Positions 15,236-24,833 of a stretch of 64,000 bases of DNA are shown here, one piece after another. The notes under the pieces were generated by a model. That model did not search any database and was not told the origin of the DNA. It saw only the letters and a list, made by a program, of their open reading frames with translations. The first letter of the stretch is position 1, and each line of letters begins with the position of its first letter. The position numbers and the translations under genes were made by a program. The DNA is from Sphingobacterium composti (GTDB lineage Bacteria; Bacteroidota; Bacteroidia; Sphingobacteriales; Sphingobacteriaceae): assembly GCF_009829075.1 (NCBI RefSeq), contig NZ_WUQZ01000001.1, positions 244,007 through 308,006 on the forward strand, read 5' to 3'.

Positions 15236-18200
15236 ATGCAAAACAAGTCAAAAAAGCTTTTCTGGCTTTTAATGTCATTATCAGTATCAAGTTTATCTTT
15301 AGAAGCGACACCTAAATCTTTCGTTTTACCATCTTTAAATTCTATTTCGACACAACAAAAGATTTCAGGTAAAGTGGTTGACCAACAGGGTAATGCTATT
15401 GTAGGGGCGACGATAAAAAACTCATTGACCAAAGCGCAGACTCAAACTGATGCAAATGGTACCTTCAATATTGAAGGTAAAATAAATGATGTACTAGTTA
15501 TCAAGTTTGTGGGGTATAGTGAGGTAGTTCATTCTGTGTCTCAGAATGATAACTTGACGATAGTACTTGAAGAAGAGGGACAACAAATTGAAGAAGTTTT
15601 GGTTTCCATCGGTTACCAACAGATTCGTAAATCGGATGTTACGGGTGCTATCTCTAGTGTCAAAGCAGACGAACTTAATCTGAGCTCTCCAAAATTGGGA
15701 CAAGCTATGGTAGGAAAAGTAGCGGGTGTGCAAATTATGCAAACTTCAGGAGCTCCCTATGACGGTACAAAAATCCGTGTTCGTGGAATGGGATCAATCA
15801 ATGCAGGAACTGATCCATTATATGTTATAGATGGCTATCCTGCAGGTAATAATTTGAATATCAATCCCAATGATATAGAAAGTATAGATGTGTTAAAGGA
15901 CGCAGCTTCTGCGGCGATTTATGGATCGAGAGGAGCTAGTGGTGTAGTATTAATTAATACTAAACGAGGTAAGTCTGGAAAAAGCAATGTTGAATATGAA
16001 GCTTTGGCAGGATTTGGACAATTATCAAAAAAATTAGACCTTTTAAATTCGGAGGAATATATTGACCTACTAATTGATGGTAGAAATAATACATATCGTG
16101 ATTTGGTTATAGGTCGTGGCGGTAGTTGGAATGATAATATGCGCTTGGATAGTAATGCAGATCGTGTGGCTCGAGTGGGTAACGCAGGTTCTATTACTAT
16201 ACCAGAAGAATATTATGATTTTGCTACTGGGACAGCAAAAAAAGCACAATACGATACTGATTGGCAAGATGCTTTGTATCGAAATGCTCCTTTCCAACGT
16301 CATAATCTTTCTGCTTTTGGTGGTACAGATAAGACAAAGTACTTTCTAAGTGGTTCGTATCAGAACCAAAAGGGTATCATGTTAAATACAGGTCAACAAA
16401 CGTTTAATTTCAGAACTAATGTGGACTCAAAAATTAGTGATCGTCTTACAGTGGGGGCAAATGTATCCTTTACATACAATGATAATGACGAAGTAACAAC
16501 AGGACGCTTCGATAGAAGCCCATCTATGTCTGCGCTAATTTATCTACCTACATTACCAGTTTATAATGAGGACGGTACGTATGCTCAGTTCGGGATGGGA
16601 GAATTATCTGCAGCACAATATGGTATTCAGAATCCAGAAAATCCATTAGCTTATGTATCTAAAATTAAAAATACAAGATTAGGTAAGCGAGGTTTATACA
16701 ATGCATATGCTGATTTTAAAATTTTGGATGGGTTATCCTTAAAAGTAAACGGAGGTATTTCGACGAATGATCAGAAATATGACTATTTCAGACCAACGAG
16801 TATTTCTAATGGTAATAATAAGCCATTTTCGGATAATGCAAAAACAGCAGCTTATGCTGATGCTAATACTAGAAGTGAGATTGATAAATTGGTTGAGGCA
16901 ATTTTGAACTTTAATAAAACCTTCAACGAAAAACATACAATTGGTGCCTTAGCAGGTTATTCTGCGCAGCGTACAGATACAGATTATATAGCAGTGCGTG
17001 CTAGAGGCTTTCAAAATGATGCTATTGGTCAAATTACAGATAAAGGTGCAGACCCCTCAAATTTTGTCCTACAAGATGCTTTTAAACGTACTACAACATT
17101 GCAGTCTTATTTTTCACGTGTTAATTACAGTTTTGATTCGAAATATTTCTTGTCAGCATCCATCCGTACAGATGCTTCCTCGAGATTTGGTGTGAATAAT
17201 AAGTGGGGTGTTTTCCCATCGTTATCAGCAGGATGGACTATTTCGAATGAAGAGTTTTACAATAATTGGTTAGGTCAAGGTTCTACCATGAAATTAAGAG
17301 CTAGCTGGGGAAGAAGTGGAAATAATAATATTGGAGATTATGCAAATATTACCAACTTCAGTAGCCCGACAGGGGTGATCATAGGAGATCGCGTAGAAAC
17401 TGCATACTACCCGTTAGATTTGAAAGATGCAAACATTGGTTGGGAAACTACTTCACAATATAATGCAGGCTTGGATTTAGGTCTCTTGAACGGCCGAATC
17501 AACTTGCTTACAAACGTGTATTTAAGTAGATCGACGGATTTACTTTTTGACCAACCTATTTCAGCTGTTTCAGGGGCCACTACGATTTTAACAAACTTGC
17601 CTAATAGCAAAGTACAGAATAAAGGCTTTGATATTCAGTTGGATACACGTATAATACGTTCAGCGGATTTTGATTTAGGTTTTAGTGGTAACATCAATGT
17701 AAACAGAAATAAGGTTCTTGATTTAGGTGGAGGTTCAACCATTATTACCAATGGCGCAGAACGTTCTTATCATACGCACATCACACAAGAAGGAAGTCCA
17801 ATTGGAATGTTCTATGGCTTTAAAGTATTAGGTATTGCTACGGAAGAGAATTTCGATAAAGTAGCGCCATCTTCCGCTTCTACGACGGCATTACAACCTG
17901 GTGATTTATATTTCGAAGATGTCGATGGTAATGGTATAGTAAACGATGACGACAAGCGCGTTATTGGAAATCCACACCCAAATTTTACGTATGGTTTTGC
18001 TGTGGATTTGAGATATAAGAATTTTGATTTGCGCACTTCATTCAATGGTTCACAAGGAAACATGGTCTTGGACGGCTACGATTATTACTTATACAACATG
18101 GAAGGAAGTGGTAACCAATATGCTGATGTAGCGCAACGTTACCGTTCGGCAATAAAGCCTGGAAATGGAAAAGTATATCGTGCAGCACGTGGTGGTACGC

Positions 18201-18487
18201 AGAGTAATAGTACCCGTTTGTCTACCTTCTATTTGCAAGATGGCTCATTCTTGAGAATGACAAATATTATGTTAGGTTATACTATTCCGAATAATTTGGT
18301 AGAAAAGTGGAAACTTGCAGGACTACGTGTATATGCTACCGTTGATAATCCGTTGACATTCTCTAAATACAAAGGATATAATCCAGAGCCAGATTATAAT
18401 CAACGTGGGAACTTAACACCAGGTGTGGATTACGGTCTTTATCCATTGGTGAGATCATTCAATTTTGGTGTCAAAGTTACTTTTTAA
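15236..18487 (+). CDS. SusC/RagA family TonB-linked outer-membrane receptor
   Basis: Glycan-import receptor of 1083 residues. After the signal region comes a carboxypeptidase-regulatory-like domain (ISGKVVDQQGNAIVGATI, about residues 42-115) and the linker EEVLVSIGYQQIRKSDVTGA typical of SusC. The plug carries IRVRGMGSINAGTDPLYVID and YGSRGASGVVLI. A barrel with a C-terminal Phe (FGVKVTF) closes the protein. There is no STN signalling domain, so control is unlikely to pass through the ECF sigma nearby. SusD follows 38 bp downstream. With the divergent GH92 gene this forms a polysaccharide-utilisation locus; the GH92 suggests a mannose-containing glycan. Confidence 0.95.
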   Translation: MQNKSKKLFWLLMSLSVSSLSLEATPKSFVLPSLNSISTQQKISGKVVDQQGNAIVGATIKNSLTKAQTQTDANGTFNIEGKINDVLVIKFVGYSEVVHSVSQNDNLTIVLEEEGQQIEEVLVSIGYQQIRKSDVTGAISSVKADELNLSSPKLGQAMVGKVAGVQIMQTSGAPYDGTKIRVRGMGSINAGTDPLYVIDGYPAGNNLNINPNDIESIDVLKDAASAAIYGSRGASGVVLINTKRGKSGKSNVEYEALAGFGQLSKKLDLLNSEEYIDLLIDGRNNTYRDLVIGRGGSWNDNMRLDSNADRVARVGNAGSITIPEEYYDFATGTAKKAQYDTDWQDALYRNAPFQRHNLSAFGGTDKTKYFLSGSYQNQKGIMLNTGQQTFNFRTNVDSKISDRLTVGANVSFTYNDNDEVTTGRFDRSPSMSALIYLPTLPVYNEDGTYAQFGMGELSAAQYGIQNPENPLAYVSKIKNTRLGKRGLYNAYADFKILDGLSLKVNGGISTNDQKYDYFRPTSISNGNNKPFSDNAKTAAYADANTRSEIDKLVEAILNFNKTFNEKHTIGALAGYSAQRTDTDYIAVRARGFQNDAIGQITDKGADPSNFVLQDAFKRTTTLQSYFSRVNYSFDSKYFLSASIRTDASSRFGVNNKWGVFPSLSAGWTISNEEFYNNWLGQGSTMKLRASWGRSGNNNIGDYANITNFSSPTGVIIGDRVETAYYPLDLKDANIGWETTSQYNAGLDLGLLNGRINLLTNVYLSRSTDLLFDQPISAVSGATTILTNLPNSKVQNKGFDIQLDTRIIRSADFDLGFSGNINVNRNKVLDLGGGSTIITNGAERSYHTHITQEGSPIGMFYGFKVLGIATEENFDKVAPSSASTTALQPGDLYFEDVDGNGIVNDDDKRVIGNPHPNFTYGFAVDLRYKNFDLRTSFNGSQGNMVLDGYDYYLYNMEGSGNQYADVAQRYRSAIKPGNGKVYRAARGGTQSNSTRLSTFYLQDGSFLRMTNIMLGYTIPNNLVEKWKLAGLRVYATVDNPLTFSKYKGYNPEPDYNQRGNLTPGVDYGLYPLVRSFNFGVKVTF

Positions 18488-18525
18488 TTTATCCTAAACA
18501 GGAATTTAATCACTACAATAACAAC

Positions 18526-20052
18526 ATGAAAAAAAGATATATATTACCATTTTTAGTATTAGTTCTGAGCTCTTGTAAAGATGATTTTTTGAATCAATTA
18601 GATCCCAATGCAGTCTCTGTAGAAAGCTACTTTCAAACAGAAAATGATGCCTTATTGGCGGTGAATGGGCTGTATCAAGTATTAAGATCAGGTAATACAA
18701 TTGGCGAAGGAAGTGCTTTATATAGCGAAGAACGTTCGGATAACTCTGGCCGCGATGATAATCAGTCTAATGCTGGAGAACCATTTCAATTCAATGATTT
18801 TTCAATTTTACCAAGTAATAGTTATTTACGTACCCATTGGTCATCGATGTACGATGGTATCGCACGTGCGAATACTGTAATTAGCCGAATTGATAATATG
18901 AATTTTGCGGCTGATGATTTAAAAAAGCGCTATTTGGCAGAATCTAAGTTTGTTCGTGCACTATTATATTTTCATTTAGTGCGCAAGTTTGGAGATATTC
19001 CTTTATCGACAGAAGAGGTCACTTCTAAATCGCAAGCCGATCAGTTGGCTTTTCGTGCTAAAGAAGCAGATGTATATGCACAGATCATTAAAGATTTAAC
19101 AGAAGCTTTGGATAGTAATTTACCTAATCAGCAAAAGGATTATGCTGTTGGAAGAACATCAAAAGCTGCCATACATGCTGTTCTTGGACAGGTTTATTTG
19201 ACAATGGGAAGTACGCTAGAAACTGCTAAGTCAGATAATTTTAGAAAGGCAGAAGAACATTTGAGTGCAGCATATGGTATGAGAAAGTTTGGTAAACTTA
19301 CTGAAATCCCTTACAGTGATGTTTTCGATGTGAATAAGAAAATGGATTGTGACGAATTGGTATTTCAAATCCAATACTTGCAAGGTGATCAAAACTACCA
19401 TTCGAGTATAGCAAGAAATAATCAGGCAAGAGGAGAGTCAATTAATTCTCAATTCCCATCTACGGGCGCAGGCACTCGAGCAAGTAAGGACTTGGTCTTT
19501 GAATATGAAGTAGGCGATATTCGTAAAGATTTTTCAGTGAAGTTTGCTTCTGATGCTAGAGTAAATGATTGGTTTATCACAAAATTTAGAGATAATAGTG
19601 ATGCAGCGGGAACAGCAGGATGGGGCGGAAATGATTGGATATTGATTCGATATGCAGATGTGATGTTAATGTTAGCAGAAGCAAAGATGAATTTAGGAAA
19701 AGATGGTGAGGCGATTGTTCTGCTTAATGAGGTACGTGAACGAGCAGGTCTTCCATCATATCAAAATTCCAGAAATAATGCTGCATACGCTACCAAATAT
19801 CCAACTTTGAAAGATGCTATTTTGCACGAAAGACGCGTAGAATTGGCATTTGAAAACCATCGTTGGTTTGATTTGATAAGAGTTTATAATGCTGAAGAAT
19901 TGGTCAGTTATTTCAAGAAAAAGGACCAGGCTAATTATGGAAATGCGAAGTTGTCGAATATTTCGACCAAAGACAGATATTTCCCAATACCTTTTGACGA
20001 ATACAAATTGGATCCAATAAAAATGTATCAAAATCCAGGATATCAATATTAA
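18526..20052 (+). CDS. SusD/RagB family glycan-binding outer-membrane lipoprotein
   Basis: 508 residues with a lipoprotein signal (PFLVLVLSSC, lipid-modified Cys at residue 17). The helical SusD fold is recognised by the N-terminal FLNQLDPNAVSVESYFQTE and the TPR-rich middle (FVRALLYFHLVRKFGDIPL). The C-terminal segment LMLAEAKMNLGKDGEAIVLL with NEVRERAGLP, and ERRVELAFENHRWFDLIR, are also typical. It acts as the surface lid over the preceding SusC. A strong hairpin at 20081 ends the operon. Confidence 0.95.
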   Translation: MKKRYILPFLVLVLSSCKDDFLNQLDPNAVSVESYFQTENDALLAVNGLYQVLRSGNTIGEGSALYSEERSDNSGRDDNQSNAGEPFQFNDFSILPSNSYLRTHWSSMYDGIARANTVISRIDNMNFAADDLKKRYLAESKFVRALLYFHLVRKFGDIPLSTEEVTSKSQADQLAFRAKEADVYAQIIKDLTEALDSNLPNQQKDYAVGRTSKAAIHAVLGQVYLTMGSTLETAKSDNFRKAEEHLSAAYGMRKFGKLTEIPYSDVFDVNKKMDCDELVFQIQYLQGDQNYHSSIARNNQARGESINSQFPSTGAGTRASKDLVFEYEVGDIRKDFSVKFASDARVNDWFITKFRDNSDAAGTAGWGGNDWILIRYADVMLMLAEAKMNLGKDGEAIVLLNEVRERAGLPSYQNSRNNAAYATKYPTLKDAILHERRVELAFENHRWFDLIRVYNAEELVSYFKKKDQANYGNAKLSNISTKDRYFPIPFDEYKLDPIKMYQNPGYQY

Positions 20053-20080
20053 TCAAATCCAAACCAATTATATTTTTTTA

Positions 20081-20125
20081 AAAGTTTGTGCTTCTACTTT
20101 TTTGTAGAGGTGCAAACTTTGTTCA
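20081..20125 (+). terminator. Terminator after susD
   Basis: A 17-bp stem pairs AAAGTTTGTGCTTCTAC (20081-20097) with GTAGAGGTGCAAACTTT (20104-20120), with three G-U pairs and a T-rich loop. The downstream tail is only moderately T-rich. It isolates the GDPD gene from SusCD. Confidence 0.65.
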
Positions 20126-20171
20126 ATTTTACACTATATTTAGATATTCTAAACCTTCGAATTAACTACCC

Positions 20172-21077
20172 ATGAGAAATTTTAAAATAATATTCATTTT
20201 CTTAACTCTATTATGTTCTCTACAGCTCGCAGAAGCACAAACGTCTGTTTATCAGAAAACTAAACAAATCCTTAATAACCCAAAGTCTGCTGATCAAGCC
20301 TTAGTAGCTGCACACCGCGGAGATTGGCGCAATGCTCCTGAAAACAGTATTCAAAGCTTAGAAAATGCTATAGCAATAGGAGCGCATATTTATGAATTGG
20401 ATGTGCAACTGTCTAAGGACTCCGTATTGTACCTTATGCATGATAAGACGATCGATAGAACAACAAATATGAAAGGGAAAGTTAGCGATTATACATGTGC
20501 AGAACTTAAAACTTTTCGTTTGCGAAATGGATTGGGACGTGTGACTGCGCATACGATACCTAGTTTAGAGGAATTTATGAGAAGCAGTAAGGGACGAATA
20601 TTTTTGAATATTGACAAAGGTTTTCAGCACTTACAATTGGTTGTACAGTTGATTCAAAAATTGCAGATGCAAGACGAAGTATATATCAGTATTGATGCAG
20701 GTAATTCTTTGCAAGATTTAGAACAAAAGTTTGGTAAATTCCCTGTTGATATTAAACTAATGCCAATTATCAATATTAATAAGGATGGTTATAAAGAACT
20801 AGTTGAGTCATATTTCTCACGTAAAAGCACGATGTTTCAAGCTGTTTTTCAACAAGAAAATGAAGAAGCTTTCGACTACTTAAAACAAGTCCGTGACAAA
20901 GGATATTTATTGTGGTACAATTCTCTTTGGGCTTCTTTGTGTGCTGGGAGAGATGATGATAGAGCTGTAGAGCAAAATCAACCTGATGAAACTTGGGGTT
21001 GGTTAATTAAAAAGGGAGCGCATGTTATACAATCAGATCGACCAATTACACTTTTGCATTATATTGAAGATTTATAG
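20172..21077 (+). CDS. Glycerophosphodiester phosphodiesterase family protein (secreted)
   Basis: 301 residues with a signal peptide ending LQLAEAQ. The GDPD TIM-barrel motifs are present: catalytic His48-Arg49 with APENS (HRGDWRNAPENS), the metal ligands Glu75 and Asp77 in YELDVQL, and the second His90 in LMHDKTIDRTTN. The third acidic ligand appears as NIDKGF, Asp where Glu is common. Such enzymes split glycerophosphodiesters or related phosphodiesters, releasing glycerol-3-phosphate or a sugar phosphate. It lies just after the SusCD operon but behind a terminator. Its own downstream terminator was split by the insertion sequence. Confidence 0.87.
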   Translation: MRNFKIIFIFLTLLCSLQLAEAQTSVYQKTKQILNNPKSADQALVAAHRGDWRNAPENSIQSLENAIAIGAHIYELDVQLSKDSVLYLMHDKTIDRTTNMKGKVSDYTCAELKTFRLRNGLGRVTAHTIPSLEEFMRSSKGRIFLNIDKGFQHLQLVVQLIQKLQMQDEVYISIDAGNSLQDLEQKFGKFPVDIKLMPIININKDGYKELVESYFSRKSTMFQAVFQQENEEAFDYLKQVRDKGYLLWYNSLWASLCAGRDDDRAVEQNQPDETWGWLIKKGAHVIQSDRPITLLHYIEDL

Positions 21078-21103
21078 TAAAACAAAAATGGCTGTCAAAT
21101 TTG
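21078..21103. terminator. Left half of a split bidirectional terminator
   Basis: TAAAACAAAAAT then GGCTGTCAAATTTG. Joined to the right half at 22859-22884 it would read as one palindrome, GGCTGTCAAATTTGACAGCC, between an A-run and a T-run: a bidirectional terminator for the GDPD gene (+) and the nitroreductase gene (-), whose stops sit right beside it. CAAATTTG occurs on both sides and is the likely target duplication. Confidence 0.6.
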
Positions 21104-22858
21104 GAGGGCACTGAAAAAGTCTCATTTTTTATGAGTCTTAAAAATTGACTGAGTAGAGGTTTTACCTTACTTGGTCATTTTTGTTTTATGGATTTCTGGA
21201 AATTTGTTTTTTAATGGCCTTATTGAAGGTTTAGCCGATTAGGACTTGCTATTTGGTTTCTTAGCATCCCAATTCGACTGTTTTTGAGTTAATAATCCTC
21301 TTTTTTAGATCAATTTCAGGATTCTTTTCAAGTTTACAGTGAAGATGGCCATTGCACCCTGCATTTCCATATTTTCAATGCCATAGGAATCTGCTCTTCC
21401 ATAACCATGAACATTCTTGAGCTCACTGTTGTTTGCCTCTATTATATATCTTTCCTTAGACTTTCTTCGATAATAATCTGATTCTTGAAAAGCCATCTGA
21501 TCTTTGTGAAGATCAGATTTTATGGAGATTGAATAGGAGTTAGTTCTAGCCCCTTCCTTGTAACATCCTTCCCTGAGAGGGCAAACCTTACATTTCTCTA
21601 CATCAAAGAAATAGCTGTCAACTTGATTACTCACTCCGTTCTTTTTTCCTCCCCGAGCTTTTTTGATTGCTAGATGGCCTGCAGGACAGACAAACATCCC
21701 TGCGTCCTTATTGTAGTGGAAGTGTTCCCCCTGTTTCCTACATCCTTGGCTAACTGCTGGATTCAATTTAGCAATGATATCAATGTTCTGCTCTTTTGCC
21801 AGTTGGAGGTTGTCTTTTCCAGAATATGCAGCATCACCTATTATCGTATCCACTTCCATTCCATTCTGCTGGCTGATCGCCAATAACCTCGGCAGTTCCG
21901 GACCATCACCTTTTTCGCCTGTAGTAACGACTGCTGCTGTGATAATGCGTTCTTCGCTCATCGCAAGATGCGTTTTATAACCAAAGAAACTACTGTCTAC
22001 AGATTTATATCCAAGCCTTGCTTCATCATCTTTAGAGAGCAGATAGTATTCTTTTGTGTCGTCAATAGTTTCCTTTAACAGGTTCAACTTCTCTTTAACA
22101 GCCGGTATTTCACTGATAGATTGATCCTGGTCAAGGACTCTCTGTAATTCCCTGCAATAGGTAAGCTCTTGATCCAGGTCGCCCGATTCATTCTGGTCTG
22201 GCAGATTCTCCCTGTATTGCTCATCGATCTGATATATCACCTTTCTTAATAGTTTGGAACGTTCCTTGAGTACTTCCAATGCTGTATATGGGTTAGATCT
22301 GGAATGAGTATGGGTCGTATCTACGATGATAGACTTTGACTTAATAATACCCTTTTCAAGGGCAATCGATACGGTCTTATTGATTAACAGGTTCAATAGA
22401 TCCATATCTTTTAAGCGTAGTTTACGGAATTTAGTAAGCGAACTTGAATTGATCACATCCTCCTCAGGAGCCATTTCAAGAAAGTATTTAAAGGACATAT
22501 CATATCTGGAACGCTCAACGACATCTACATCCGACACGGTGTAGATCGTTTTTAAAAGAAGGTATTTGAACATCTTGATTGGACTTTCAGCGTTGCGGCC
22601 ATTAGTATGGCAATACTTAGTCATAGCTCCTCATAGATAAAACTGAAATCGATAAGATCATTGATTTTTCGAAGTAAATTGTCTTTTGGAACAATGATGT
22701 CGTACAAACCTGAATAGGAACTGAACTGAATTTTTTGTTGGGTAGAAAGCATCCTGAGGTCCGTTAAAATCTAATTTAAGATACGAAAAAAGGAGCAGAA
22801 AATATCATTTTCCACTCCTTTTTATCCCTGTTTATATAGGGACTTTTTCAGTGTCCTC
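21104..22858 (-). mobile_element. IS1182-type insertion sequence with frameshifted transposase
   Basis: About 1755 bp, bounded by 18-bp inverted repeats: GAGGGCACTGAAAAAGTC at 21104-21121 and the complement of GAGGACACTGAAAAAGTC at 22841-22858, one mismatch. CAAATTTG flanks it directly on both sides (21096-21103 and 22859-22866). Because the target was itself palindromic, the repeats look longer (32 bp, one mismatch, 21090-22872), so the exact ends are ambiguous by a few bases. Small hairpins just inside each end (for example CTCAT/ATGAG near 21121-21137) may insulate the transposase from outside transcription. Confidence 0.85.
21305..22752 (-). pseudogene. IS1182 family transposase, interrupted by a one-base frameshift
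   Basis: DDE transposase. The N-terminal 43 codons start at 22752 (MLSTQQKIQFSSYSGLYD) and end ...FSFIYEEL at a TGA at 22621-22623. The remaining 439 codons (21305-22624) open in another frame through an overlapping ATGA (MTKYCHTNGRNAESPIKMFK). In intact relatives these parts run together as ...FIYxEL-x-xKYC..., so one base is missing at the junction. No slippery A or T run is there, so programmed frameshifting is unlikely. The catalytic Asp (SIIVDTTHTHSR), Asp (IIGDAAYSGKDN) and Glu (YIIEANNSELKN) are intact. Reinitiation at the ATGA could still give a nearly full protein. Confidence 0.8.
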
Positions 22859-22884
22859 CAAATTTGACAGCCTTTTTTGTTTTA
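22859..22884. terminator. Right half of the split bidirectional terminator
   Basis: CAAATTTGACAGCC followed by TTTTTTGTTTTA overlaps the nitroreductase stop region at 22882. It is the reverse complement of the left half at 21078-21103. The two halves can no longer fold locally because the insertion separates them. Confidence 0.6.
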
Positions 22885-23445
22885 TTCTTCCCAACGGATT
22901 TTATCTTCTATTGGAGAGCGAACTGGTTCGCGAGGCTCCGCTTTGTGGTGTCCTAAATAGAATAGTCCAATACATTTTTGGTTTTCTTCTAATTGTAAAA
23001 GTTCACCCAAATGATTAATCATTCCAGGTGTTGCCCAATATCCACCAATGTTTAGTGAATGTGCTGCCAACCAAATGTTTTGAACAGCGCATGCTGTTGC
23101 TGCTAATTCTTCCCATTCGGGTAAGTCGCCCGTATAATTAACAATAATTGCGATAGCTACATTAGATTGCGTAGCTTTTTTTGCCATGTTTTGTTCTGTA
23201 AGTTCTGTGTATTTCTCGGCAGGCGTAATGTTTTTGTAAATACGTGCTAATTCAGAACCTAAACGTTGTAAACCGTCTTTTTGGAAAATCACAAAACGCC
23301 AAGGTTGTGTGCGTTTGTGCGTAGGAGCAGCATTTGCCGCTTCCAAGATAGTTAACAAATCTTCTTTCGAAATATCTTGTTCCGTAAAACTATTTTGATT
23401 AACCGTTCTACGGTATTTAATTGCATTTAAAACTTCGTTTGACAT
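22882..23445 (-). CDS. Nitroreductase family protein
   Basis: FMN-dependent oxidoreductase of 187 residues. The N-terminal YRRTVNQNSF and APTHKRTQPWRFVIF are the FMN-phosphate and ring contacts of the family (RRS... and P-S/T-x-x-x-x-Q-P-W). The C-terminal IGLFYLGHHKAEPREPVRSP is the usual ending of the single-domain YdjA-type branch. The substrate could be a nitro-aromatic, quinone or unknown. It lies 18 bp after pepT on the same strand, so it is probably read from the pepT promoter. Its terminator is now disrupted by the IS. Confidence 0.88.
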   Translation of the reverse strand: MSNEVLNAIKYRRTVNQNSFTEQDISKEDLLTILEAANAAPTHKRTQPWRFVIFQKDGLQRLGSELARIYKNITPAEKYTELTEQNMAKKATQSNVAIAIIVNYTGDLPEWEELAATACAVQNIWLAAHSLNIGGYWATPGMINHLGELLQLEENQKCIGLFYLGHHKAEPREPVRSPIEDKIRWEE

Positions 23446-23463
23446 AATATTTTATTAATTGAG

Positions 23464-24726
23464 TTAAGCTTTTTCTTCCCAAAGTGCAGCGATATGAAGA
23501 ATCGTTTTTACCGCTTTTTCCATATCTTGTTTACTTACCCATTCCATTTTACCATGGAATGCGTGACCTCCAGCAAATACATTTGGACAAGGTAGTCCCA
23601 TAAAAGACAATCTTGAACCATCAGTGCCACCACGAATGCTACGACGTTCTGCTTTCATACCTGCACGTTCGATAGCTTCTAGCCCAATTTCCATGATTTG
23701 TGGATATTGGTCTAGTACTTCTTTCATGTTGCGGTATTGTTCTTTGGTTTCTAGCGTGTATGTTGTACCTGGATATTGAGCAACGATTTCTTTAGCGATA
23801 CTTTCTAATTCTTGTGCATGTTTAGCCAAATTAGCTGTATCGTGGTCGCGTACAATAAAACCAATTGTCGCTTTTTCTACTGTACCTGAAATATTTGTAG
23901 GGTGAACAAAACCTTGTTTTCCTGAAGTACTTTCAGGAGATAAACGGTCTGTAGGTAGAGAATCAATGATTTTTGAAGCAATCTTGATAGCCGATTGCAT
24001 TTTGCCTTTTGCAAATCCTGGATGTACAGATACGCCATGAATAGTTAAGGTCGCTATATCCGCTGAGAACGTTTCGTCTTCAATAGTTCCGGCTTTCTCG
24101 CCATCCATTGTATAGGCAAATTGAGCGCCGACTTTTTCTAAATTCACAAAATCAACACCACGACCAATTTCCTCGTCTGGTGTGAATAAGATTTTGATAT
24201 CACCGTGCTTGATTTCTGGATGAGCAATTAATAATTTGGCTGCTTCCATAATCTCCGCTACTCCAGCCTTATCATCAGCCCCCAATAAAGTTGTACCCGA
24301 AGACGTGATAATATCATTACCGATTTGTTCAGCTAAATCTTTATGTTCAGAAAAGCGAATAACAACAGAATTGTCATCTGGTAAAACTAAATCTTGCCCT
24401 TGGTAATTGCTGTGCACAATAGGTTTTACATCTGTGCCCGAACAATCAGGTGATGTATCTACATGCGAACAAAAACAAATTGTTGGGACCTCCTTAGTCG
24501 TGTTCGAAGGAATTGTCGCGTAGACATAACCGTTTTCATCTAATTCTACATCTTTAGCTCCAATTTCTTTCAATTCTTCAACCAACAGTTTGCTCAAATT
24601 TAATTGTTTAGCTGTCGAAGGGAATGTAACCGATTCGGCATCGGATTGTGTATCAATCTGAACATAACGCATAAAGCGTTCTGCAACAGAAAGATTAGAT
24701 AGATTATTTATAAATGAATTATCCAT
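23464..24726 (-). CDS. pepT: Peptidase T (tripeptide aminopeptidase)
   Basis: Cytoplasmic M20-family zinc metallopeptidase of 420 residues, full length for PepT. It releases the N-terminal residue from tripeptides. Metal and catalytic motifs are intact: FCSHVDTSPDCSG, LLGADDKAGVAE (bridging Asp), TPDEEIGRG (catalytic Glu-Glu), YTMDGE, and the C-terminal GGHAFHGKMEW with the last metal His. The dimerisation domain lies in the middle (about residues 205-320). A good -7 element stands at 24745-24752. Confidence 0.93.
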   Translation of the reverse strand: MDNSFINNLSNLSVAERFMRYVQIDTQSDAESVTFPSTAKQLNLSKLLVEELKEIGAKDVELDENGYVYATIPSNTTKEVPTICFCSHVDTSPDCSGTDVKPIVHSNYQGQDLVLPDDNSVVIRFSEHKDLAEQIGNDIITSSGTTLLGADDKAGVAEIMEAAKLLIAHPEIKHGDIKILFTPDEEIGRGVDFVNLEKVGAQFAYTMDGEKAGTIEDETFSADIATLTIHGVSVHPGFAKGKMQSAIKIASKIIDSLPTDRLSPESTSGKQGFVHPTNISGTVEKATIGFIVRDHDTANLAKHAQELESIAKEIVAQYPGTTYTLETKEQYRNMKEVLDQYPQIMEIGLEAIERAGMKAERRSIRGGTDGSRLSFMGLPCPNVFAGGHAFHGKMEWVSKQDMEKAVKTILHIAALWEEKA

Positions 24727-24744
24727 TTTTGCGTTTTTGAATTA

Positions 24745-24752
24745 CAAATGTA
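24745..24752 (-). promoter_or_regulatory. -7 element of pepT (TACATTTG on the minus strand)
   Basis: CAAATGTA on the plus strand is TACATTTG on the minus strand, matching TAnnTTTG. It lies 18 bp before the pepT ATG, giving a leader of only about 12 nt. Confidence 0.5.
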
Positions 24753-24794
24753 CTAAAGAAAGGACTTTTTAGGGTATGTTTATTGTCAAGATGA

Positions 24795-24827
24795 TAAAAC
24801 AAAAGAGGGAAGTTTTTACTTCCCTCT
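24795..24827 (-). terminator. Terminator of the minus-strand block ending with the DUF4197 gene
   Basis: AGAGGGAAGT (24804-24813) pairs with ACTTCCCTCT (24818-24827); on the minus strand it is followed by TTTTGTTTT. It separates the DUF4197 gene from the pepT promoter. Confidence 0.85.
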
Positions 24828-24833
24828 AGTATC

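Noticed and set aside
22615..22630. Programmed ribosomal frameshift in the transposase
   Set aside because: No slippery heptamer or downstream structure is visible; a lost base explains the join more simply, though reinitiation at ATGA stays possible.
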